Assembly (NCBI GenBank): GCA_026713745.1
Contig: JAPONU010000206.1
Location: 1-20,013, forward strand
DNA from: a bacterium
Lineage (GTDB): Bacteria > Actinomycetota > Acidimicrobiia > Acidimicrobiales > CATQHL01
Reading direction: 5' to 3'
DNA: 20,013 nucleotides
In this document: piece by piece, positions 1-7,424 of the stretch
How the letters are laid out: each line of letters opens with the position of its first letter
How positions within the stretch are numbered: position 1 is the stretch's first letter
The notes under the pieces: generated by a model
Seen by the model: only the letters and a program-made list of their open reading frames with translations
Databases searched by the model: none
Told to the model about the DNA's origin: nothing
Made by a program: the position numbers and the translations under genes

Positions 1-27
1 CGGGCGATGCCGGTTCGACTGCTGTAA

Positions 28-417
28 GGGGAGGAGTCGCCGCTTGCGGCTCCGCGGCTCCTTGATCCGTCGTGGGGGGGGGCTCCGGGGGGGGGGGGGC
101 CTCCACCCCCCCCCCCGGCGCCCGCCCCCCCCCCCCCACCCCCCGCCCCGGCGCCGCCCCGGGCCCCCCCGCCCGCCCCGCCGCCCCCCCCGGCCCCCCC
201 GCCCCCCCCGACCACACCGGCGCCGCCTCCGGATCCCCCGCCGCCCCCGACCACACCGGCGCCGCCTCCGGATCCCCCGCCGCCCCCGACCACACCGCAA
301 CCGCCTCCGGATCCCCCGGCGCCTGTCCCACCGCCGCCCGATCCGGCACCTCCGCCTCCTGAGCCTCCGGCCCCGCCCGAGCCACGCGCACCCCCGGAGC
401 CGGCTGAAGATCCCGAG
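28..417 (+). other. Proline-rich, probably coding N-terminal extension of the L,D-transpeptidase, with a damaged 5' end
   Basis: Reading frame 1 stays open from just after a TAA at 25-27 straight into the transpeptidase at 418. It encodes an almost pure Pro/Ala/Gly/Asp segment (poly-Pro runs, then PPPDPP and PPEPPAPP patterns). Frame 1 has no ATG, GTG or TTG before the GTG at 418, so the true N-terminus and signal peptide are not visible here. Frame 2 is open from the window edge and frame 3 is closed by a TGA at 63-65. Four homopolymers (G9 at 74-82, G13 at 87-99, C11 at 106-116, C13 at 125-137) lie in this stretch. A length error or real slippage there would shift the frame. The segment probably forms an extended cell-wall-spanning linker between a membrane anchor and the catalytic domain. 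That it is translated is inferred from the continuous frame and the 13-residue repeats. Confidence 0.55.
211..327 (+). repeat. 39-bp tandem repeat, three copies, coding for a Pro-rich 13-residue unit
   Basis: Three head-to-tail units start at 211, 250 and 289, each 39 bp. The first two are identical; the third diverges in its second half. In frame 1 the unit reads TTPAPPPDPPPPP, and the third reads TTPQPPPDPPAPV. The period is a multiple of three, so gain or loss of a unit would keep the frame. This is typical of a variable-length proline linker in a surface protein. Confidence 0.85.
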
Positions 418-1149
418 GTGGCGGAACCGCCGGCGCCTGATCCACCCCCGGATCCCCCGGACCCACCGTCGCCGCCCTCGGCCCAGCCACTGCCGCCGCC
501 GGAGACGCCGTCGTGGAGTCCGGTAACCGTCCTCGTCTCCAAGGACACCGTCAACGGCATCATCCCGGTGTACGACGCGCCAGGGGGGGATCGGCTGTCG
601 TTCCGCGACGGTGAGGTCTGGAGTTACACCTTCCGGGGCAACCGCCTGGTGGTGCGCGTGCTGCGGGGCACCCAGGGCGACGAATGGGCCCAGGTGGAGC
701 TACCCGTCCGCCCCAACGGCAGTCGCGGCTGGATCCGTACGGACAACTTCAACTGGTCGACGGTGAACCACCACGTTCTCATCGACCTCTCGGACCGGCT
801 GGTGGCCCTCTTCGACGGTGACGACCTGGTGACCTACACCCGCGCCATCGTGGGCAAGTCGACCACGCCGACACCTGCGCTGCGGGGCTTCGTCGTGGAG
901 AAGCTCCCGAATCACAGCCAGCAGAACGCCAGCGCAGTGCTGGGGGACTGGATCCTGATGCTGTCGTTCTTCAGCCAGGCGTTGGACAGCTTCAGTGGTG
1001 GCCTACCCCGTATCGCCCTGCACGGCACCCACATTCCCGATCGCATCGGCGAGGCGCTGTCCAACGGCTGCATCCGCATCCCCAACAACATCATCGAGGT
1101 CATCGCCCGCACGGCCCCCCTCGGCACCGTCGTGAACATCTCCGCCTGA
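418..1149 (+). CDS. L,D-transpeptidase (YkuD/ErfK family) with SH3-like domain, N-terminus incomplete
   Basis: Enzymes of this family make 3-3 cross-links in peptidoglycan, or attach proteins to it, outside the membrane. Counting from GTG 418 (243 aa), residues 1-35 are a Pro-rich linker. Residues about 37-115 look like an SH3-like wall-binding domain (from VTVLVSKDT to RGWIRTDNF). Residues about 118-243 are the YkuD catalytic domain. The catalytic signature is present, with His202 in ALHGTH and the nucleophile Cys218 in SNGCIRI. The family more often has SHGC; Asn in place of that His also occurs in the family as far as I recall. GTG 418 is the first possible in-frame start, but it has no convincing Shine-Dalgarno sequence and no signal peptide follows. 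The real protein very likely begins further upstream through the Pro-rich segment. It converges with the aminotransferase gene 8 bp downstream. The family call is firm; the start is not. Confidence 0.88.
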   Translation: MAEPPAPDPPPDPPDPPSPPSAQPLPPPETPSWSPVTVLVSKDTVNGIIPVYDAPGGDRLSFRDGEVWSYTFRGNRLVVRVLRGTQGDEWAQVELPVRPNGSRGWIRTDNFNWSTVNHHVLIDLSDRLVALFDGDDLVTYTRAIVGKSTTPTPALRGFVVEKLPNHSQQNASAVLGDWILMLSFFSQALDSFSGGLPRIALHGTHIPDRIGEALSNGCIRIPNNIIEVIARTAPLGTVVNISA

Positions 1150-1161
1150 GCGATCGCTCAG
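1146..1161. terminator. 16-bp perfect palindrome spanning both stop codons of a convergent gene pair
   Basis: CTGAGCGATCGCTCAG equals its own reverse complement. It contains the TGA of the transpeptidase (1147-1149) and, on the other strand, the TGA of the aminotransferase (1160-1158). It could act as a short bidirectional terminator hairpin, but it has no U-tract and little loop, so termination is only a possibility. The inner octamer is GCGATCGC. Confidence 0.35.
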
Positions 1162-2363
1162 CGCAGGGCGTCGGCCATGGTGTCGATGAGGCGGTCGATC
1201 TCGGCGTCGCTGATGACGAGCGGCGGGCACATGGCCAGGGCGGTGCCGATGGGGCGCACGATGACCCCGGCGTCGAGGATCTTGGCGCGCACGCCGGCTG
1301 CGTCACGGCCCAGTTCGGCGGCCCAGACGGCGCCGGTCCCTCTGTAGTCGGCCACGAGCCCGTCGGCGGCCATTGCCCGCAGGCCGCCGGAGATGCGCTC
1401 GCCGATGTGGGTCGCCCGGCCCGGCAGGTTCTCCGCGTCCATGAGTCTCAGGTTCGCCACGCCGGCGGCGCAGGCCGCCGGATGCCCCGAGTAGGTGTAG
1501 CCGGTGCGCAGCAGGAAGCCCTCCTCCTGGGCCTCGAAGGTGTCGCAGACCCGCCGCGAGAGGATCACCCCGGCCAGTGGCTGATAGCCCGAGGTCACCC
1601 CTTTGGCGAACGTCATGATGTCGGGGGTGACGCCGTAGTGCTGCGCGCCGAACCATTCGCCGGTGCGCCCGAACCCGCAGATCACCTCGTCGAGTATGAG
1701 CAGCGCCCCGTGGGTGTCGCACAGCCTCCGCAGACCCTCCAGGTAGCCCTCGGGGGGCGGCCACACCCCGCCGGCGCCCTGCAACGGTTCGGAGATCACC
1801 GCCGCCAGCCGCTCGTCGGTGGTGGCCATCGCCAGTGCCGCGGCCTCCAGATCGTCGTGGGGCACCTCGGTGAAGTGTGGCACCAGGTCGCCCCAGCCCT
1901 CCCGGTTGGGGGCGATCCCCTGGGCGGCGGTGCCCCCGAAGTTGGTGCCGTGATAGCCGTTCGTGCGGGTGATCACAGCTTGACGCTGAACGTCACCGTG
2001 CAGCCGGTGCCACTGGCGGGCGATCTTCAGAGCGGTGTCCACCGCCTCCGAACCCGAGCAGCACAGGAACACCCGCCCGTCGCGCAGCGGCGAGCGCTCG
2101 ACGATCATGGCCGCGACCTCCTCGGCCGCCGGGTTCGTGAACGGCGCGAAGGTGTTGTACGCCTCCAGGCTGCGCATCTGGTCGGCCACGGCGTCGATGA
2201 TCTCGGCTCGGCCGTGGCCCACCTGGCAATACCACAGGCTGGCCATCGCATCGAGGTAGCTGTTGCCGGCGTCGTCCCAGAGCGTGCAACCCTCGCCGCG
2301 GACGAGGTTGATGTAGTCCTCGAGGTTGGGTGGGGAGAAGGGGTGAAGGAAAGCACGAGGCAT
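1158..2363 (-). CDS. Class III PLP-dependent aminotransferase (omega-aminotransferase type)
   Basis: This cytosolic enzyme (401 aa) transfers an amino group from an amine or omega-amino acid to a keto acid using pyridoxal phosphate. Fold-type I class III motifs are clear. SGSEA at residues 103-107 is the phosphate-binding segment. LDEVICGFGRTG contains Asp225, which contacts the PLP ring nitrogen. FAKGVTSGY carries the Schiff-base Lys254. YTYSGHPAACAAG follows in the C-terminal half. A longer frame runs upstream to 2477, but the ATG at 2363 is chosen because AAAGGAG lies 7 nt before it and because MPRAFLHPFSPPN matches the usual start of this family. At 401 residues it is slightly shorter than many relatives (about 430-460). 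The substrate cannot be read from the sequence; beta-alanine, putrescine and taurine types are all possible. It is divergent from dcd across a 50-bp gap. Confidence 0.9.
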   Translation of the reverse strand: MPRAFLHPFSPPNLEDYINLVRGEGCTLWDDAGNSYLDAMASLWYCQVGHGRAEIIDAVADQMRSLEAYNTFAPFTNPAAEEVAAMIVERSPLRDGRVFLCCSGSEAVDTALKIARQWHRLHGDVQRQAVITRTNGYHGTNFGGTAAQGIAPNREGWGDLVPHFTEVPHDDLEAAALAMATTDERLAAVISEPLQGAGGVWPPPEGYLEGLRRLCDTHGALLILDEVICGFGRTGEWFGAQHYGVTPDIMTFAKGVTSGYQPLAGVILSRRVCDTFEAQEEGFLLRTGYTYSGHPAACAAGVANLRLMDAENLPGRATHIGERISGGLRAMAADGLVADYRGTGAVWAAELGRDAAGVRAKILDAGVIVRPIGTALAMCPPLVISDAEIDRLIDTMADALR

Positions 2364-2370
2364 GTGCCGG

Positions 2371-2377
2371 CTCCTTT
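2371..2377 (-). promoter_or_regulatory. Ribosome binding site of the aminotransferase
   Basis: AAAGGAG on the minus strand, 7 nt before the ATG at 2363. It decides the start against the longer upstream frame, which has no comparable site. Confidence 0.75.
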
Positions 2378-2413
2378 CGGTTAGTGACGATTCGAGGGTA
2401 ACGTCGCCGCGGA

Positions 2414-2974
2414 ATGATTCTGTCCGATCGCACCATCCGCGAACAGATTGCAGCGGGCCGCATCTCCATCGATCCACTGGCGCCCGGCGCGGTTCAGCCG
2501 TCCTCGGTGGATCTGCGGCTCGACCGGTTCTTCAGGGTGTTCCGTAACCACACGATGGGTTGCATCGACGTGAAGAAGAATCTGGCGGCGTTGACGGACC
2601 TCGTGGAGATCGACGCGGACGGCGTGTTCATTCTGCACCCCGGTGAGTTCGTGCTGGGCTGCACCCTGGAGCAGGTGGCTCTGCCCGACGACCTGGTGGG
2701 CCGCTTGGAGGGGAAGTCCAGCCTGGGACGGCTCGGGCTGCTCATCCATTCGACGGCCGGGTTCGTGGACGCGGGCTGGCGAGGTCAGCTCACCCTGGAG
2801 CTGTCGAACGTGGCAACCCTGCCGATCACGCTCTATCCGGGTATGAAGATCGGTCAGATCAGCTTCATCCGGATGACGACCGCGGCGGACAACCCATACG
2901 GATCGAAGGCGGTCGGCTCCAAGTATCAGGGCCAGGTCGGCCCGATCCCCAGCCGCTACTGGGAGAACTTCTAG
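2414..2974 (+). CDS. dcd: dCTP deaminase, probably bifunctional (dCTP deaminase/dUTPase)
   Basis: Converts dCTP to dUTP and, in the bifunctional form, on to dUMP and pyrophosphate, feeding thymidylate synthesis and keeping dUTP low. The 186-residue length is normal for the family. Visible landmarks are MILSDRTI at the N-terminus, QPSSVDLRL, the GKSSLGRLGL phosphate-binding loop, HSTAGFVDAGWRG, Glu129 in LTLELSN (the position of the general base), PGMKIGQISF and the C-terminal GSKYQGQVGP tail that closes over the triphosphate. The STAGFVD stretch matches the bifunctional mycobacterial and archaeal enzymes as I recall them, rather than the E. coli deaminase-only form; this functional split is inference. 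The ATG at 2414 has only a weak, distant GAGGG as a possible ribosome site, which suggests a short leader. The stop lies 6 bp from the converging Fe-S gene. Confidence 0.93.
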   Translation: MILSDRTIREQIAAGRISIDPLAPGAVQPSSVDLRLDRFFRVFRNHTMGCIDVKKNLAALTDLVEIDADGVFILHPGEFVLGCTLEQVALPDDLVGRLEGKSSLGRLGLLIHSTAGFVDAGWRGQLTLELSNVATLPITLYPGMKIGQISFIRMTTAADNPYGSKAVGSKYQGQVGPIPSRYWENF

Positions 2975-2980
2975 GCCGGG

Positions 2981-5617
2981 TCAGTCCTCGGCGGGGAAGC
3001 GGCGCAGCAGGTCCTCGGCCTGCGCCACCCAGTTCCACTTCTGGATGCGGCCGGGCGCGCCTATGGCCTCCTCGAGTGCCTCCACTGCGGCCTCGTCGAG
3101 GGTGGCGATCTGGTCGTAGCCCGTGATCCCCTGTTTGGCCAACTCGGCCAGCAGCATCGGGTCGGTGCCCTTGATGAGGCGCAGGTTGTCCTTGCGCGGT
3201 GCGCCAGGCGCGCTCGCGGTGGCGGCGGGAGCCGGTGGGGGCGCCGGAGCGGGCACCCCGGCAGGGATCGCCGCGGGCGAGGCGGGCGCAGTGGTGGGGC
3301 GCAAGCGGGCCATCGGCGCCAGATCCAGTCCCGACACCGAGACCGACACCGGGACACCCTCGGTGCCCGGGTCGCCCACGACCACCGGAGAGACGAACTC
3401 GGCGTCGCGGCGGGCGATGGCAGCCTCCTCACCCTGGTGGATGGCCTCCAGGACGTGAAGGGCGATGTCGCCGACCTGCACGTCGGTGGGCTCGACGCCC
3501 TCGCCGCGCACGCCGTCGTCGATCATGACGTAGCAGAAGGGGCAGGCCGTGGCGATGCGGTCGGCGCCGGTTGCCAGCAACTCGCGGCTGCGCACCACGT
3601 TCACCTGCTCGCCGACGTGCTCCTCCATCCACATGCGGGCACCACCGGCACCGCAGCACATCCCCTTGGTGCCGTTGCGCGGCGCCTCCACCACTTCGAG
3701 GCCGCCGATGGCCGCCACGACACGCCGCGGCGCAAGGTAGACGTCGTTGTGGCGACCCAGGTAGCAGGAGTCGTGGTACACGAGCCGCTCGGACAGCCGG
3801 GCCTCGGAAAGATCCAGGCGGCCGCTGTCGACGAGTTCTTCCAGCAACTGGCTGTGGTGGATGACCTCGTAGTGCCCGCCGAGTTGCGGGTACTCGTTGC
3901 CGAGGGTGTTGAAGCAGTGCGGGCATTGGGTGATGATCTTGCGCACGCCCATGGCGTTGAGGGTCTCGACGTTCTGCATGGCCAGCATCTGGAACACGTA
4001 CTCGTTGCCGGAGCGCCGCGCCGGGTCGCCGGTGCACATCTCCGCGGGGCCGAGCACGGCGAAGTCCACCTCTGCGCGCTGCATGAGTTCGGTCATGGCG
4101 CGGGTGACCTTGCGGTTCTTGTCGTCGTAGCTGCCGGCGCAGCCCACCCAGTACAGGTACTCGGCCTCGATTGGGTCGGTGCCGTCGAGCACCACGAGGC
4201 CCTCGAAGTCGGTCGCCCAGTCGGCTCGGGCGGACTGGGCCATGCCCCACGGATTGCCGGAGTTCTCCATCGAGCGGTAGGCGGTGCCCAACTCGCTGGG
4301 GAAGTCACTCTCCATCAGCGAGAGGTAGCGCCGCATGTCCAGGATCTTGTCGAGGATCTCGATGTTCACGGGGCAGATCTCGTCACAGGCCCGGCACGAC
4401 GTGCAGGCCCAGACCTCCTCGGAACTGACGCGTTCGAACACGTTGGAGCCGGCCACGGTTATTTCGGCGTCGGTGCCGATGGGCGGTGAGGTGGCGGGCG
4501 TGCCGCCGGCGGCCATCACCTCGCCCACTTTCAGGACGATCTCACGGGGGTCCAGCGGCTTGCCGGTGGCGTGTGCCGGGCACACCGACGTGCAGCGCCC
4601 GCACATCGTGCAGGCGTCGAGGTCCAGGAGTTGCTTCCAGGTGAAGTCCTCCACAGCCGCCGCCCCGAAGGAGTCCAAGTCGGTCTCCATGAGGTTCGGC
4701 AGTTCCCGCATGGCGCCCTTGGGCCGTTCCCGGTCGCGCAGGTACATGTTCGCCGGTGAGGTGAACATGTGGCGAAGCATGGTGACCGGTATCAGCAGCA
4801 CGAAGACCACGAACGTCGCCACGTGCAGGATCCACCACACCTGGTGCCACCCGGCGACGTTGGAGAGGCCGTCGACGGCAGTGGCCAGCGGGTAGCCGAT
4901 CAGAGACCAGCGCTCGAAGGACGGGGTGCCCGCCTCGGCGATGCGGAAGGCCTCGGCCCCGAAACCGGTGACGCCGATGAGCAGCATCGTGGTGAGGATC
5001 ACGGCGTGCTCGGGCCGGGTCTTGTGACGGATGCGGTAAGGGCGCAGGTGCCAGGGGCCCCAGCGGCGCACGATCGCCCAACCCACGCCCACGAGGAACA
5101 CCGCCCCGGCCAGATCGCCGGTGAGGGAATAGCCCTGGTACACGCGTCCGGTGAGGAACTTGGCGCCGTCGGGCAGCTGGTGCTCGATCTCCAAGGTGAT
5201 GGTCACCGCCAGCAGCACCAGGAAGCTGAAGTAGATGAGGGAGTGCATCACCCCGGCGACGGGCTCGCGCAGGAGCGTGCGCATGTACACCCCTGCCCGC
5301 AGGTCGCCCAGCCGGCGGTGCACGTTGCGCCAGGTCGTGCGGCGCTCCTCTGCGGCCCCCCGTTGCCAGTTGCGCACCCTGTGGGCGAACAGCACCGAGG
5401 CGTACACCAGGGCGATCGGGATGATGGCGTAGAACGCCACGCGCAGCGGGCCGGGAATGTTGCCGAACACCTCCCGGGTCACGGTGGCGGTGCTGTGAAA
5501 CCCGGTGATGGCGGCGGCGATGCCCGAGGCGACAGTGACCAGGGCCAGCCCGAGCCCTGCCAGGATCACGAGGCGGTTGGGCGCGAGGCGACCGGAACGG
5601 GGTGACTCGGTGCTCAT
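2981..5617 (-). CDS. etfD: EtfD-like membrane Fe-S oxidoreductase (NarI-like + 2x[4Fe-4S] + 2xCCG) with helix-hairpin-helix tail
   Basis: Probably passes electrons from electron-transfer flavoprotein to membrane quinone during fatty acid or amino acid oxidation, as the similarly built mycobacterial Rv0338c/EtfD does. It has 878 residues, close to that protein. Six membrane segments lie at about 16-38, 58-78, 124-142, 167-183, 204-224 and 260-282, resembling the haem-b NarI/HdrE domain. Two [4Fe-4S] ferredoxin motifs follow, CTMCGRCTSVCP (336-347) and CTSCRACDEICP (405-416). Two cysteine-rich CCG domains of the HdrD/GlpC type come next; the second has Cys654-Cys655 in MCCGAGGARM and later CPFC. 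A Pro/Ala linker (about 777-809) leads to a small helix-hairpin-helix-like domain (810-878). No etfA or etfB is in the window. The ATG at 5617 lacks a good Shine-Dalgarno sequence. The heterodisulfide-reductase-like family is certain; the EtfD role is inferred from architecture. Confidence 0.85.
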   Translation of the reverse strand: MSTESPRSGRLAPNRLVILAGLGLALVTVASGIAAAITGFHSTATVTREVFGNIPGPLRVAFYAIIPIALVYASVLFAHRVRNWQRGAAEERRTTWRNVHRRLGDLRAGVYMRTLLREPVAGVMHSLIYFSFLVLLAVTITLEIEHQLPDGAKFLTGRVYQGYSLTGDLAGAVFLVGVGWAIVRRWGPWHLRPYRIRHKTRPEHAVILTTMLLIGVTGFGAEAFRIAEAGTPSFERWSLIGYPLATAVDGLSNVAGWHQVWWILHVATFVVFVLLIPVTMLRHMFTSPANMYLRDRERPKGAMRELPNLMETDLDSFGAAAVEDFTWKQLLDLDACTMCGRCTSVCPAHATGKPLDPREIVLKVGEVMAAGGTPATSPPIGTDAEITVAGSNVFERVSSEEVWACTSCRACDEICPVNIEILDKILDMRRYLSLMESDFPSELGTAYRSMENSGNPWGMAQSARADWATDFEGLVVLDGTDPIEAEYLYWVGCAGSYDDKNRKVTRAMTELMQRAEVDFAVLGPAEMCTGDPARRSGNEYVFQMLAMQNVETLNAMGVRKIITQCPHCFNTLGNEYPQLGGHYEVIHHSQLLEELVDSGRLDLSEARLSERLVYHDSCYLGRHNDVYLAPRRVVAAIGGLEVVEAPRNGTKGMCCGAGGARMWMEEHVGEQVNVVRSRELLATGADRIATACPFCYVMIDDGVRGEGVEPTDVQVGDIALHVLEAIHQGEEAAIARRDAEFVSPVVVGDPGTEGVPVSVSVSGLDLAPMARLRPTTAPASPAAIPAGVPAPAPPPAPAATASAPGAPRKDNLRLIKGTDPMLLAELAKQGITGYDQIATLDEAAVEALEEAIGAPGRIQKWNWVAQAEDLLRRFPAED

Positions 5618-5713
5618 CTGGCCGCTGAGGCTACGGGCATCGGCGCAGCGCTGAAAGTGACCGGCCGCAACGCGGTGGAATGCTCATGCCGCCGGCGAGG
5701 TTACGGGCATCGG
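5611..5713. repeat. Imperfect direct repeat with 70-bp offset over the etfD start
   Basis: Two copies occur, 5611-5643 and 5681-5713, aligned without gaps. They share TGCTCAT at the left end and GAGGYTACGGGCATCGG at the right end (5627-5643 and 5697-5713), with a diverged 9-nt middle. On the minus strand each copy reads CCGATGCCCGTA, then CCTC, then ATGAGCA, and the inner copy holds the etfD start codon. It looks like a duplicated leader or a pair of binding sites between etfD and the ammonium transporter. Confidence 0.6.
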
Positions 5714-5889
5714 GGAGCGTTCGCTGTCATTTGCCCGTTCGGCCCTCCCGGCACAGCCGTAGCGGACGACCCGACGCCACGGTGGTGGCAACCGGCGACT
5801 CCGAGGGTACGGTGCCGGTGCGCCAAGGGAGTCGCTCCTACGTCCAATGTCGGGCGGAACAAGCACGACTCGACAAGAGAGGCACTCCC
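5618..5889. other. 272-bp divergent intergenic region between etfD and amt
   Basis: This stretch must carry the promoters for both divergent genes. Apart from the 70-bp-offset direct repeat it shows no obvious hairpin, and no -35/-10 pair that I could call with confidence. A frame is open on the plus strand back to 5680, but the ammonium transporter's signal peptide begins only at 5890, so the upstream part is treated as non-coding leader. Confidence 0.5.
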
Positions 5890-7284
5890 GTGAAACGTCG
5901 AACTTTGGTGGCGCTCGGCGTCACCGGCGCAGTAGTCGCGGTCCTGAGCACGCCCGCGGCGGCTCAGAGCACCGATCCGGCGGCCGCAGTGCAGGCTGTC
6001 CTGGACAACGTTTGGGTGCTCGTGGCGGGCGCCTTGGTCTTCTTCATGCAGGCGGGATTCGCGTTGCTGGAAGCGGGACTGACCCGGGCCAAGAACGTCA
6101 CGAACATCATGGCCAAGAACCTGGCCGACATGAGTGTGGGCGTCATCGCCTTCCTGGCCGTGGGCTACGGCCTGGCGTTCGGTGCCGGCAACGCCTGGTG
6201 GGGCACCGAAGGATTCTTCCTGTCGGGCAGTCCCCTCTTCGAGTTCGGCTCCAGCGGGGTCGGCAACCTGTCGACGGCGACGTTCTTCTTCTTCCAGGTG
6301 GTGTTCGCCGCCACAGCGGTCACGATCGCCTCGGGCGCAATGGCCGAGCGGGCCCGGTTCAAGGCCTACCTGCTCTTCAGCCTTGCGATGTCGGCGTTCA
6401 TCTACCCGATGGTGGTGCATTGGACCTGGGGCGGCGGCCTCATCGCCGACATCTCCATCGGCGGCGCCGTCTACAGCGACTTCGCGGGCTCGACCGTCGT
6501 GCATTCCACAGGCGGGTGGGCGGCACTCATGGGTGCCATCTTCTTGGGCCCGCGCCTGGGCAAGTTCGGACCGGGGGGCGCGCCGCGGCCGATTCCGGGC
6601 CATTCCATGCCGATGACGATCCTGGGCGTGTTCATCCTGTGGCTCGGCTGGTTCGGTTTCAACGCCGGCTCCGAGCTGGCTGCCGACGGCGTCGTGATGG
6701 TGGTGGCGCTGAACACGGCCATCGCAGCCGCGGCCAGCACGCTGACCGCAGGTGCCGTGGTGTGGCTGAGGACCGGCAAGCCGGACGTCGCCATGGCCGG
6801 CAACGGCACCCTGGCGGGCCTCGTGGGCATCACCGCCGGCTGCGCCACGATGAACGTGCTGGGTTCGCTCGTGACCGGCGCGGTCGCCGGCGTGCTGGTC
6901 GTGTGCTCGGTGTTCTTCATCGAGCGCAAGGGGGTCGACGACCCGGTGGGGGCCGTCTCCGTGCACGGCGTCTGCGGCGTGTGGGGCACCCTTGCGATCG
7001 GCCTGTTCGCTCGCTACGACGACGCCTTCCTGGGTCGGGACAACGCCGGGCTCTTCTACGGCGGCGGTGGCTGGCAGTTGCTGGTGCAGTTCGTCTTCGT
7101 GCTGATCGTGCTGGCCTGGACCCTCGTCACGACGGGGATCCTGTTCGCGATGCTGCGACGGTTCGGCGTGCTGCGGGTGTCCGCCGCCGAGGAAGCTCGC
7201 GGTCTGGACCTCGCCGAGCACGGCGCCGGCGCTTACCCGACCGATCCCATGCCCCGCGACGAGCGCGCCTACGAGCAGCCGTAG
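5890..7284 (+). CDS. amt: Ammonium transporter, Amt family
   Basis: Integral membrane channel for ammonium/ammonia uptake, a trimer in known family members. It has 464 residues from the GTG at 5890. The start is chosen because residues 1-26 form a clean signal peptide (MKRRTLVALGVTG, then a hydrophobic core ending in TPAAAQS), as in E. coli AmtB, and because GAGAGG precedes it. The signature FFMQAGFALLEAGLTRAKN opens the mature domain. DFAGSTVVHSTGG holds Asp197 and the first pore His205. SVHGVCGVWGT holds the second pore His359, so the twin-His pair is intact. About eleven hydrophobic helices follow the signal peptide, and the C-terminal tail is polar (about residues 430-464). No PII gene (glnK/glnB), the usual partner, follows. 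It lies directly before the hydantoinase operon, which would release ammonia-yielding products. Confidence 0.94.
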   Translation: MKRRTLVALGVTGAVVAVLSTPAAAQSTDPAAAVQAVLDNVWVLVAGALVFFMQAGFALLEAGLTRAKNVTNIMAKNLADMSVGVIAFLAVGYGLAFGAGNAWWGTEGFFLSGSPLFEFGSSGVGNLSTATFFFFQVVFAATAVTIASGAMAERARFKAYLLFSLAMSAFIYPMVVHWTWGGGLIADISIGGAVYSDFAGSTVVHSTGGWAALMGAIFLGPRLGKFGPGGAPRPIPGHSMPMTILGVFILWLGWFGFNAGSELAADGVVMVVALNTAIAAAASTLTAGAVVWLRTGKPDVAMAGNGTLAGLVGITAGCATMNVLGSLVTGAVAGVLVVCSVFFIERKGVDDPVGAVSVHGVCGVWGTLAIGLFARYDDAFLGRDNAGLFYGGGGWQLLVQFVFVLIVLAWTLVTTGILFAMLRRFGVLRVSAAEEARGLDLAEHGAGAYPTDPMPRDERAYEQP

Positions 7285-7294
7285 CCGGCTACGG
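7279..7294 (+). terminator. Palindrome at the end of the ammonium transporter gene
   Basis: CCGTAGCCGGCTACGG is a perfect 16-bp palindrome that includes the TAG stop at 7282-7284. It can fold as a 6-bp stem with a CCGG loop. There is no U-tract, so terminator activity is a guess; it could also be a protein binding site. Confidence 0.3.
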
Positions 7295-7391
7295 AGCCGC
7301 CGGGAGTGCCCTTCGATCCGGCCGCGCCGAAGGTTCGCCGCCACTTGTGCCGCTGGTGAGCCGCACGAGTGCCGGAGCGAGCCGGCGCGTC

Positions 7392-7416
7392 TAGGATCGC
7401 GGCGATCGGAGGGAGG
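7392..7416 (+). promoter_or_regulatory. Strong ribosome site, and possible -10 box, before hyuA
   Basis: GGAGGGAGG at 7408-7416 lies 8 nt before the ATG at 7425 and is a strong Shine-Dalgarno sequence. TAGGAT at 7392-7397 fits an actinobacterial -10 box placed 27 nt before the start codon, but no good -35 box is seen about 17 nt upstream of it. The ribosome site is firm and the promoter is weak. Confidence 0.4.
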
Positions 7417-7424
7417 CGAGCCTG

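Noticed and set aside
211..327. Repeats as a possible CRISPR array
   Set aside because: The copies are directly adjacent with no spacers, and they encode an in-frame Pro-rich peptide.
44..526. Frame 2 open frame rich in Arg and Pro with a TTG start after a GGGGAGGAG ribosome-like site
   Set aside because: Its Pro/Arg repeats are only the other-frame reading of the TTPAPPPDP repeats. It runs across the start of the transpeptidase and has no domain. The site could still matter if a frameshift in the G/C runs is real.
1158..2477. Longer aminotransferase start at 2477
   Set aside because: The extra 38 residues overlap the dcd start region, show no family similarity, and lack a ribosome site, while ATG 2363 has AAAGGAG at ideal spacing.
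5701..7344. Long minus-strand open frame (547 codons) opposite the ammonium transporter
   Set aside because: It is rich in His, Arg, Gly and Gln with no domain, and mirrors the strongly conserved Amt coding frame. A typical high-GC antisense artefact.
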